Source of the DNA: Thermoplasmata archaeon
GTDB taxonomy: Archaea; Thermoplasmatota; Thermoplasmata; Halarchaeoplasmatales; Halarchaeoplasmataceae
NCBI GenBank assembly: GCA_019594305.1
Contig: JAFDTZ010000041.1
Location: 1-17,441, forward strand
DNA length: 17,441 bases
Direction of reading: 5' to 3'
Both the position numbers and the translations under genes were made by a program. The notes beneath the pieces are model-generated. The model was not told the DNA's origin, made no database searches, and saw only the letters and a program-made list of their open reading frames with translations. Positions 1 through 7,706 of the stretch are shown here, piece by piece. The first letter of the stretch is position 1, and every line of letters starts with the position of its first letter.

Positions 1-3000
1 ACCTTAGCCCCTACATCGATCAGACGGTAAAATTCAGATTCAGGGTGGGTTGGAACCTTGGAGAAAGGGGCATCAAGGAAGGATGGTACATCGACTGTTT
101 CCATCTAGGTAGTCCTCTGCCGGATGTTGAGATCATACCCGAACTGATACATGATCATTCCCTGCCGGGTGAAACGACTTCCTACTTACTAAACATAAAG
201 AACACGGGTAAGGTATCAGAGAACTTCGATCTTACCGGCTCAGCCCAATTTAACTCCATGGTTGACTTCTTCGACTCCTCATGGAATCCTATTTGGGATA
301 CGGGGATGATGGAACCCGGTGATGAGATCACGGTGTACGTAAACGTCACACTCAGCGAATATATGGAACCGGGCGGTTTCGACACGATCAATATAAAAGG
401 AACTTCAGCAAGCGACCCCTTGATAAAAGATACTTCGAAAATACGTCTAGGCGTTCCCGTATCCGGCCCATATTTCAACGATTTTTCCCATGGGGGGCAC
501 GGATGGACACACACCAGATCGGAAGGCATAATGGCGGAAGATAACTGGCAAAAAACAGATCGCCGATACCATTCCGGAGGAACGTCATGGTGGAGCGGCC
601 CCGAAGACGGAGGTTGGCCTAAAGGAGGTACTACCGTTTTACTATCTCCCTACATCGATACAAAAGATATGAACACCGATATGGAACTATCATTCGCGCA
701 CTGGTATGACTTTGGCAGTAACTTCGAAGGCCCTGGAGACGGCGGCTTAGTGGAGGTATGGGACGATGAAACGGAAGAATGGAGCCGGCCGTATCCCGAA
801 AAAGGATATCCGGTAGAGATATCACGAAGACACGGTAATCCCCTGGAGGGTAGCGAAGCCTTCGGTTTGACAAGTCGAGGTTGGGCCCACGAAAGATATG
901 ATCTTTCATCGTATCATGGAAAGATAATCCGTATAAGGTTCGTTGTTAGCTGGGACAGCGTTATAGAAGACAAAGAGGGATGGTACATCGACGATTTCGG
1001 TGTGCATAGTGTGGATGAACTCGCAGTAGATATGAGTACGGGAACATCCTTTTATGTAGATCAGGGTGAAAAGAACATCGTTATCGGTCGGTTGAATCTT
1101 TCCGCCCAAAACTCCCCTATAACATTGGACAGCTTGGAGTTGTACCTGGCCGGCAGCGGAAGGGATTCAGACGTGGAATCAGTGCGGTTGTATCATGATG
1201 TATCCGGCAGCGGAGAACTGGATCCCGTCCATGATGTACACATGGGCGGCGGTGAATTTAAAATGAAAAGAGCGAGTTTTGAAGACCTTGATTTTACCGT
1301 TCCGACAGGTGATATTACCAATCTACTCATCGTATTCAACATCAGCGCTTTTGCCCCGGTAGGTACAAGATTGGGGGTCAAACTTCAGGAAGCGAAACAG
1401 ATCGGCGTAGCCTTCCCTAACCGCGTGGGTGATTTCAAAGAAATGCGCTCTTCTTATATCATCGTTCAAGGTGACGATATCAGCCCGACTATATCGTTCA
1501 CCGATCCATCCCATGGGGCCACCTCTATAGGTCTTCAACCTTCCATCACAATAGAATTTGATAAACCCATGAACACCCTTTCCGTCGAGAGAGGGACCAC
1601 ATTATATCAAAAGAGCCATCCCTGGAATCATTTATCTTTCACACTCTCATGGAATTCGGAAAAAACGGTATTCACCTTTATTCCATCGAACCCATTGGAT
1701 AAGAACACGACCTACGATGTTGACCTTAACGCATCCTATCTGAAGGACATTTACGAGAATTTTCTGGATGGAAACGGAAACGGCATCTACGAGGGACACC
1801 CTGTTGACACATATAACTGGTCTTTCACAACGGTTACCCAGTTAGAATATGACATATTCCCGCCTCATGTGGTGCAAACTACACCGTCTAACGGATCTGT
1901 CGGCAATACCCTCGATGCATATGTGGAGGTAGTTTTCAACGAGAGTATGGACACTGATCATGTACCGATCATACAACAGCTCCAAGTGGGCGGCTCGGAA
2001 GGTTGGAGTTTTATCGGATGGAGCGATACCTATACGGCTGACGACACAGCCACCTGGAGCCATCCACCTTGGCTTAAAGGCACTGAAGTTATCCTGGAAG
2101 TAAGGGGGTACAGAGATCTTGCAGGTAACGAGGGCGAGCCGTACACCTGGAGCTTCCGGACTCTTTTCACTCCCTACGAGAGTGCCTGGCCTGTTTTCAA
2201 GTGTGACCAGAGACGTTCCGGCCAAAGCCCCTACCATACCGGCTGGAATCCGGGCCAGATAGAATGGAGTTTTGAGACTTCGGGGAATCTGTCCATGCAG
2301 CCCGTGATAGGTGCCGATGAAACGATATACTTAGGTGATGACGAAGGATATCTTTACGCTGTAACGAAACAAGGAGAAATGCTCTGGAGGCTTAAGCTCA
2401 GCCAAAATAAATTGTTAACTTCGCCGTCCGTTGCCCTTGACGGTACTATCTATATCGGCTCTTACGACGGTGATCTCTATGCAGTGGCTACCGACGGGAC
2501 GATCAAATGGAACTACACCACCGGAGGACCACTTCATTCTTCGCCTGTGATCGGAGAGGACGGAACTATTTATCTAGGTTCATATGACAATTATATCTAT
2601 GCTCTGGAGCGTAACGGGAGCTTGAGGTGGAAATTCGAGACCGAAGGTCCCATCTCTTCGTCTCCTGCCATGGACGATGAAGGTATATTGTACACGTACT
2701 CCTTCGACGGAGGACTTTATGCCCTGAACAGATACGGCGATCTAAAATGGAGATATGATACAGGAAATCATGCATGGTCCTATCTCTCTCCCGCCATAGA
2801 CCATAACGGAACCATCTATTTCGGACTTTCCACTCACGGAACCAGTAAATTTTACGCCCTTCACCGGGCGGGTACACTTCTATATAATGTGTCTCTACAC
2901 GGTAGTATATGTACATCGCCATCGGTGTCATACCATGGCACGGTATACATGGGTGTTTGTGATGGGGGAGAGGGGTATCTGTATGCTTTGAATACCCAGG

Positions 3001-4025
3001 GTGGGGTAAGATGGAGATATCAGGTTGGCAAAGATATATCTGATATTACCATAGGCGGTGACGGTACCATCTACGTTGGCTCTTCTGAACTACACGCAGT
3101 CGATCCCGACGGAACCGTCGGATGGATATCTAAAGCCCCTGATCCTTCGCCGGATGAATATTTCGGATCGCCCGCTGTTTCCTTCGATGGTAGACTTTAT
3201 GTTGCATATTCCTCAGGTTATCTATACTCGGTGGGATACGATATCATTCCGCCTACCAGCCAAGGGGACCCCCTCGATGTCTTGGAACTCTACACAAATA
3301 ATCGAACGGTAAAAATACCCTTTGCAGCCAAGGACAACCATCAACTGGAGTTGATATATCTTTACTACCGCAAGGATGGGGGTGCCTGGAAGTACTCCAA
3401 TATCTCCAAATACATAGATGGATCTTCATACATGGGATACATCAACTTTACCGCCGATGAAGACGGTCATTACGAATTCTTTACAATGGCCGTGGATGCC
3501 GCTGGTAACAGGGAGAACAAAACAGCTTCGCCGGAAGTCGAGGTGATTATAGATACCATCCCTCCGAGTATAATTCGTATCTATCCGCCTCCCGGTTCTC
3601 TAGGCGTCAGGCTCGATATGCCTATAGAAGTAACCTTTGACGAATCGGTATCACCTTCTTCAATACGATTCACCATCGAATGTAAAAGAGGCGAAGTTAT
3701 CGGTGGTTGGGAATTATCAGCGGATGGAAAATTCCTGAGGTTCACACCTCAGATCGATATGGAACATAACACATCCTATACAGTCAGACTAATAGCCGAG
3801 GATCATGCAGGTAACCGTGTGGAGAGGGAATGGAATTTTACAACGTATGAAACTCAGATTACAGAGGTAGATAGAGATCCCTTCGTTTTCATTGTTGTAT
3901 TTATTATCATTCTCTGCCTGGTGGCGGCGCTGCCTAGTATAAAGAGAACTGATAGGCACAGGCAAAAGAGTAAAAGAAAAGTCAGACCGATAGACGATTA
4001 CGAGGACGAGTTCTTTGGTTGGTGA
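1..4025 (+). CDS. Giant membrane-anchored surface protein with PQQ-type beta-propeller and Big_5-like domains (5' end missing)
   Basis: The frame is open to the left edge, so the start lies outside the window; a GTG at 45 is only an internal codon. Residue numbers below count from that GTG (1326 aa). Domains: end of a jelly-roll domain (to about 23); CARDB/NEW3-like Ig fold (24-140); MAM or immune-inhibitor-A-like jelly-roll ending in KEGWYIDDFG (141-325); unrecognised beta domain (326-475); two Big_5-like domains (476-597 and 604-707, marked by TxPSNGSVG and EFDKPM/FNESMD); a PQQ-like propeller of about eight blades with repeated DGTIYxGSxDGxLYA (708-1065); an Ig/FN3-like domain (1068-1165); a third Big_5-like domain (1170-1268); membrane helix (1279-1298); short basic-then-acidic cytoplasmic tail. 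N-glycosylation sequons (NxS/T) are frequent. It is probably extracellular and binds or senses polymers. No catalytic motif is visible. It converges with polB. The domain naming is good; the function is unknown. Confidence 0.88.
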   Translation, partial: LSPYIDQTVKFRFRVGWNLGERGIKEGWYIDCFHLGSPLPDVEIIPELIHDHSLPGETTSYLLNIKNTGKVSENFDLTGSAQFNSMVDFFDSSWNPIWDTGMMEPGDEITVYVNVTLSEYMEPGGFDTINIKGTSASDPLIKDTSKIRLGVPVSGPYFNDFSHGGHGWTHTRSEGIMAEDNWQKTDRRYHSGGTSWWSGPEDGGWPKGGTTVLLSPYIDTKDMNTDMELSFAHWYDFGSNFEGPGDGGLVEVWDDETEEWSRPYPEKGYPVEISRRHGNPLEGSEAFGLTSRGWAHERYDLSSYHGKIIRIRFVVSWDSVIEDKEGWYIDDFGVHSVDELAVDMSTGTSFYVDQGEKNIVIGRLNLSAQNSPITLDSLELYLAGSGRDSDVESVRLYHDVSGSGELDPVHDVHMGGGEFKMKRASFEDLDFTVPTGDITNLLIVFNISAFAPVGTRLGVKLQEAKQIGVAFPNRVGDFKEMRSSYIIVQGDDISPTISFTDPSHGATSIGLQPSITIEFDKPMNTLSVERGTTLYQKSHPWNHLSFTLSWNSEKTVFTFIPSNPLDKNTTYDVDLNASYLKDIYENFLDGNGNGIYEGHPVDTYNWSFTTVTQLEYDIFPPHVVQTTPSNGSVGNTLDAYVEVVFNESMDTDHVPIIQQLQVGGSEGWSFIGWSDTYTADDTATWSHPPWLKGTEVILEVRGYRDLAGNEGEPYTWSFRTLFTPYESAWPVFKCDQRRSGQSPYHTGWNPGQIEWSFETSGNLSMQPVIGADETIYLGDDEGYLYAVTKQGEMLWRLKLSQNKLLTSPSVALDGTIYIGSYDGDLYAVATDGTIKWNYTTGGPLHSSPVIGEDGTIYLGSYDNYIYALERNGSLRWKFETEGPISSSPAMDDEGILYTYSFDGGLYALNRYGDLKWRYDTGNHAWSYLSPAIDHNGTIYFGLSTHGTSKFYALHRAGTLLYNVSLHGSICTSPSVSYHGTVYMGVCDGGEGYLYALNTQGGVRWRYQVGKDISDITIGGDGTIYVGSSELHAVDPDGTVGWISKAPDPSPDEYFGSPAVSFDGRLYVAYSSGYLYSVGYDIIPPTSQGDPLDVLELYTNNRTVKIPFAAKDNHQLELIYLYYRKDGGAWKYSNISKYIDGSSYMGYINFTADEDGHYEFFTMAVDAAGNRENKTASPEVEVIIDTIPPSIIRIYPPPGSLGVRLDMPIEVTFDESVSPSSIRFTIECKRGEVIGGWELSADGKFLRFTPQIDMEHNTSYTVRLIAEDHAGNRVEREWNFTTYETQITEVDRDPFVFIVVFIIILCLVAALPSIKRTDRHRQKSKRKVRPIDDYEDEFFGW

Positions 4026-4036
4026 AGAAAAATAAG
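4026..4036 (-). terminator. Possible U-tract terminator of polB
   Basis: Only 36 nt separate the convergent stops of the surface protein and polB. Read on the minus strand, the gap contains a short T-rich run (TTATTTTTC) just after the polB stop. Archaeal termination often uses U-tracts without a hairpin, so this could end the TPR-YchF-PolB transcript. The run is only five T long, so support is weak. Confidence 0.25.
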
Positions 4037-4061
4037 CTCTTTAGTCCGGGTATCATCTCTA

Positions 4062-6464
4062 TCAAACAAAATCGTGAAGTGTCATCTTTTTTACTGTCTT
4101 CTTATCTTTTTTCTTTTTATCTTCCTTTTCTCCGTTATCGTTAAACATATCCGACAGAAGATTTGATTGCTTGTTGCCCGCCATCAACCCCTTCTTATCC
4201 CAGCCGAATACTTCCGTAACCCGTGAAAGCGTACTGGCTATACGCCTTGCATAGTAATCCAAATCAGGTTCTCCTTTTAATCCACCGTCCGGGAGCCAGG
4301 GCTCCACCTTCTGGGGACTGCTTTTACCGCCGGTAACCACCCAGGATACCTTCATGCCCGGGGTGAACTTGTAGCCGAGTTTTTCCATCTTCCTGGCAGC
4401 CTGAACATTGGGCATGCTGTCTGGGTTTACATAGGACGAGTAGTTCTTGCATGTTCGGGAGATCACCAGCTTTTCCGGATACACTTCGTTGTTTTTCACC
4501 CTTTCGACCCATGTTTTTGCTGTTTCGATGGCACCGTCTATATCATCGTTCATTACATGTCTGAAAACGTCTTCAAGAGCCTCGTTTTGTGCCTCGAAGG
4601 AATCCGTTCTCCTTACCTCGTAACCCCTTACAAGCATCTCCTCCTTGGGCCAAACGACCTGTCCCACATACCTTTTCTTACGCCCGTGGCTGAAGAAAGG
4701 ATCGAGTACCTTCTCAAACTCAAGGACTACATCACCTTGGGTGTACTCATCGGCAATACGTTTTGTAAATTCAACTGTACCTTCTAGGTCGTCTACCGGC
4801 GAACGGAAGAATACACTGTCTGTATCTGAGTAGATCACCTGTAAACCCTCCTCCTCTAGATTATTGATAACCCTCTTTATGTTCTCCCTTGCAAAGGCTG
4901 TTATAGCCTCGCCGATACGCGGGTCCGTGAAACGGTAGAAAGATGATGCAAATACACCGTAAAAAGAGTTCATCAGTATCTTTATCGCATCCTGGAGACC
5001 TTTGTAGTAATCTCTCTCATCTCCCTTTGAATTTTTCATCTTTTCCTTTACTTCATCCCTCTCCTTCATCAGATCTCGTAATATACTTGGAAGGAGTCCT
5101 TCCTTAACATCGGGGGAAAGGAAATTTACTCCTTCGGTGGGACTCTTGATTGCCCCCTTGAGTGAGAGGGTAGTAAAACAGATATTATTCTCGATTATGA
5201 TACTGGGATACATGCTTTTAAAATCGAGAACGCTGACCCAGTGGTAAAGCCCCGGTTCTATGGTATGTACATACCCTCCCTTTATCTTGCCCCTCTTCCC
5301 CCCTCTACTGGTAAGTGGTATCCCGATACCATGTCTATCCGCATCTCTTATCAATATGGAATCCACTAGTGTAGATGTTCGGCCGTTCAATCCCTCGTCC
5401 AACGGCAGTTTGGAAACGGTGGCCATATCCATCGCCTTTTCAATCGATCCTACATCAAGTAGTATCTTCAGGGCTAAATCCGCATCTTTAAGGCAGTATT
5501 CCATCACCTTCTCGGGGTCGGCCTTCCATTCATCGTCCATCTCAAGGGGATTAACGTCGTCCTTCTCTTCACCCAATAACACCTTAGCTACATGGTCCAG
5601 TGTCTCCCTTTTCAAGCTTAGCTCCCTTCTTACACACCACCACGCATCTGCTACTATCCTTCCGGTGATCCTCCAGAAACGTTTTGATGCTTCCCTTATC
5701 TCGGTACCATCGCGACCTAAACGCACACCGTCAAGTCCCAAATATCGTGCCCTTTCATCCAGTAGCGGTAGGTCGTATCCATTTATATTATACCCTGTGA
5801 TAACGTCGGGGTCTTCATCCCTTACAAACCGCTGGAATTCCTGTATCATCTCCAGCTCATCGCCGCTGATACATAAGTCGGTGGTTTCACCTCCCTCGTA
5901 TACTCTGCAGCAGATGGTGAATATAGTGTTGTCTTCCAGACTGTTTTCCAGGTCGAAACTGAGGTATTTGAGTTCGGGGTTAAGATATTCGGCACTGCTC
6001 AATTTTTTTACCTCGATTACCCGGTCTGTGGTGTAATTTTTGTTGTTAACCTCTACGCCCTCTGCTATCACAGTGGAGCTGAGGTCGAGGTCATATATGA
6101 ACCGTTGAACAAAAGGAATATCCGCCGCTAATACCGTACGGTTTTTTACATATCTATTGCGGTATTTAGGAACCTCCCATGGATGAGTACACACCACCTT
6201 TTTGCAGTGCCTTTCGCCGCCATCAACCCATAACTTTGCATCCTCTAGTCTTTTTATCTCTTGATCCTGTCTAAGTTCGTCAACTATACCATGGGTCGGT
6301 TGCACGATATAAAAATACGGGTCGAACCCTCTGTAAATCAATGTGATAGATTCTCCTTTGTCGTTCTTCACGAAGAGTTCTACCTTTACTCCGTTCTTGG
6401 ATGCACTGTAAGAGCCTGATAGTATCCTTACCCTTTCTTCCACCACAATATCACTTCGAGACAA
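4062..6464 (-). CDS. polB: Archaeal family-B DNA polymerase (replicative/repair, 3'-5' exonuclease proofreading)
   Basis: An 800-aa DNA-directed DNA polymerase, slightly longer than the about 775 aa of Thermococcales PolB. Exonuclease motifs are complete: Exo I FDLE (D171, E173), Exo II NINGYD (N226-D231), Exo III YCLKD (Y323-D327). Polymerase motifs are also complete: A DFKSMYPS (D414), B KILMNSFYG (K495-G503), C YSDTDS (D547, D549), and KKRY (596-599). The N-terminal domain keeps HPWEVP, matching the HPQDVP segment of Pyrococcus PolB that holds the uracil-sensing valine, so template-uracil read-ahead is plausible. No intein interrupts any motif. The last about 25 residues are Lys-rich and end in KMTLHDFV, a degenerate PCNA-binding (PIP) box. 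The TTG start overlaps the ychF stop by 14 nt and has GGTGAT 10 nt upstream. The in-frame GTGs near 6446 have a poorer SD. It is last in the TPR-YchF-PolB block. Confidence 0.96.
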   Translation of the reverse strand: MSRSDIVVEERVRILSGSYSASKNGVKVELFVKNDKGESITLIYRGFDPYFYIVQPTHGIVDELRQDQEIKRLEDAKLWVDGGERHCKKVVCTHPWEVPKYRNRYVKNRTVLAADIPFVQRFIYDLDLSSTVIAEGVEVNNKNYTTDRVIEVKKLSSAEYLNPELKYLSFDLENSLEDNTIFTICCRVYEGGETTDLCISGDELEMIQEFQRFVRDEDPDVITGYNINGYDLPLLDERARYLGLDGVRLGRDGTEIREASKRFWRITGRIVADAWWCVRRELSLKRETLDHVAKVLLGEEKDDVNPLEMDDEWKADPEKVMEYCLKDADLALKILLDVGSIEKAMDMATVSKLPLDEGLNGRTSTLVDSILIRDADRHGIGIPLTSRGGKRGKIKGGYVHTIEPGLYHWVSVLDFKSMYPSIIIENNICFTTLSLKGAIKSPTEGVNFLSPDVKEGLLPSILRDLMKERDEVKEKMKNSKGDERDYYKGLQDAIKILMNSFYGVFASSFYRFTDPRIGEAITAFARENIKRVINNLEEEGLQVIYSDTDSVFFRSPVDDLEGTVEFTKRIADEYTQGDVVLEFEKVLDPFFSHGRKKRYVGQVVWPKEEMLVRGYEVRRTDSFEAQNEALEDVFRHVMNDDIDGAIETAKTWVERVKNNEVYPEKLVISRTCKNYSSYVNPDSMPNVQAARKMEKLGYKFTPGMKVSWVVTGGKSSPQKVEPWLPDGGLKGEPDLDYYARRIASTLSRVTEVFGWDKKGLMAGNKQSNLLSDMFNDNGEKEDKKKKDKKTVKKMTLHDFV

Positions 6465-7635
6465 TCTTGATCACATCACCGTCTTTCAATTCATGGTCTC
6501 GTCCTATGACTCTATCCGTTCTTGAATCAATGGCTCTTATGAACCCTTTTCCTATGTCCGTATGTACCGCATATGCAAGGTCCTCGGCGGTGCTGCCCCT
6601 GGGTAATAGGTGTGCATCCGGTAGTATCCTGCCATCTTTGTCCGTATAGCTGTGCTCATTCTCCACAGGGTAAACCACTATCATGTCCAGCAGCTCGTAG
6701 ATAGCCTTTTCCAGGGTTTGCTGAACCCCCAATCCACCGTATCTTTTCATGTGACTCTCTATCTTATCAAGGGCAGACTTTTGCATATCTGAAATATCGT
6801 CTCTGAGCACCTTGAAATTGTCTTCTCCGGGCATATACTCGACTATGTCACTTTCCGACGCTTTTCGTAGGGCCAATTCATATTCCGCCGACGTAGGGAT
6901 AACGATATCATCACCCAGGGTCATCAGGGAATCCATCAGATCATCACCGGCGAGGTCTGCCTTGTTGGCGGAGATCAACATGGGCTTGGCCTTCATGCGT
7001 ATAGCCTTTGCAAGTCTGTAAAGATCATCACCTGACCAATTTTTGGGACTTTCCTGGATATCCGCACTCCTTACCGCCAAGACGACCATTGCTTCCGATA
7101 CACCCAGACCGGACAACTGTTCATATACCGCATGTTCCACATTTCCTCCTACCACCTCAAGCTTACGTGATACCTTATCCCAGTTCCTCTCGAGTATACC
7201 TTTGAGCCAATGGTCTATCTCTTTTGTTAGGAATTCCACATCCGCCCTAGGATCATGCTCACCTTTACCGCAAGGCTCACCTTCGGAATTTGTTGAGCCG
7301 CTGGCATCCACAATATGGATAAGTGTAGATGCCTGTCTTAGATCATCTAAAAATTGATTACCCAATCCCTTACCCTTATGTGCTTCGGGCACCAATCCCG
7401 CCACATCGATTATTTTGACGGGGATCATACGTGTTCCGTTGATACACGGTGCATTATTCGGCTCGCATTCTACCTCTAGATCTTGGTGAGGACATCTATT
7501 TCGTATGTAGCCTACGCCTTTGTTAGCGTCTATAGTGGTGAAGGGATATGATGCCATCTCCACCTCTAAACGAGTGGCTGCCGAGAAGAAAGTACTTTTT
7601 CCCACGTTGGGTTTCCCTACGAGTCCTATTTCCAT
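6451..7635 (-). CDS. ychF: YchF-like P-loop GTPase, archaeal MJ1332/YGR210 type, with C-terminal TGS domain
   Basis: A 394-aa Obg-related NTPase thought to act with ribosomes. The chosen ATG gives MEIGLVGKPNVGKST, with the P-loop G7-T15 right at the N-terminus as in the family, and has GAGGT 7 nt upstream. A TTG at 7710 would add 25 residues absent from typical members and would overlap the TPR stop by 4 nt. Other signs: switch/G3 DVAGL followed by a His (VPEAHKGKG); the HIVDASGSTNSEG segment and Cys/Asp-rich loop typical of the archaeal/yeast YGR210 group; G4 motif NKAD; and a C-terminal TGS domain ending GDVIKIVSK. NKAD is the GTP-specific form, unlike the NxxE of E. coli YchF and human OLA1, which prefer ATP, so GTP is the more likely substrate. 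Its length is normal. It sits 71 nt after the TPR gene and overlaps polB. Confidence 0.95.
   Translation of the reverse strand: MEIGLVGKPNVGKSTFFSAATRLEVEMASYPFTTIDANKGVGYIRNRCPHQDLEVECEPNNAPCINGTRMIPVKIIDVAGLVPEAHKGKGLGNQFLDDLRQASTLIHIVDASGSTNSEGEPCGKGEHDPRADVEFLTKEIDHWLKGILERNWDKVSRKLEVVGGNVEHAVYEQLSGLGVSEAMVVLAVRSADIQESPKNWSGDDLYRLAKAIRMKAKPMLISANKADLAGDDLMDSLMTLGDDIVIPTSAEYELALRKASESDIVEYMPGEDNFKVLRDDISDMQKSALDKIESHMKRYGGLGVQQTLEKAIYELLDMIVVYPVENEHSYTDKDGRILPDAHLLPRGSTAEDLAYAVHTDIGKGFIRAIDSRTDRVIGRDHELKDGDVIKIVSK
6475..6480 (-). promoter_or_regulatory. Ribosome binding site for polB, inside ychF
   Basis: GGTGAT on the minus strand matches the archaeal anti-Shine-Dalgarno and lies 10 nt before the TTG start of polB, within the last codons of ychF. 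It supports the TTG over the GTG codons just after the ychF stop and suggests translational coupling of the two genes. Confidence 0.5.
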
Positions 7636-7642
7636 AGCCTTG

Positions 7643-7647
7643 ACCTC
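7643..7647 (-). promoter_or_regulatory. Ribosome binding site deciding the ychF start
   Basis: GAGGT on the minus strand lies 7 nt before the ATG at 7635. The match and spacing support this ATG over the upstream TTG at 7710, in line with where the family's P-loop normally begins. Confidence 0.6.
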
Positions 7648-7706
7648 ATCAGGTACATGAAGGAACCGGGTTAAATGCTTTCGCCTCCGATGAGCCTTTA
7701 ATATGA

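Noticed and set aside
5100..5300. Intein in the DNA polymerase
   Set aside because: Motifs A, B and C are uninterrupted and the length is near normal.
5260..6036. Plus-strand 258-codon open frame within polB
   Set aside because: It is Ser/Pro-rich with no domain and lies fully antisense to the conserved polymerase domains.
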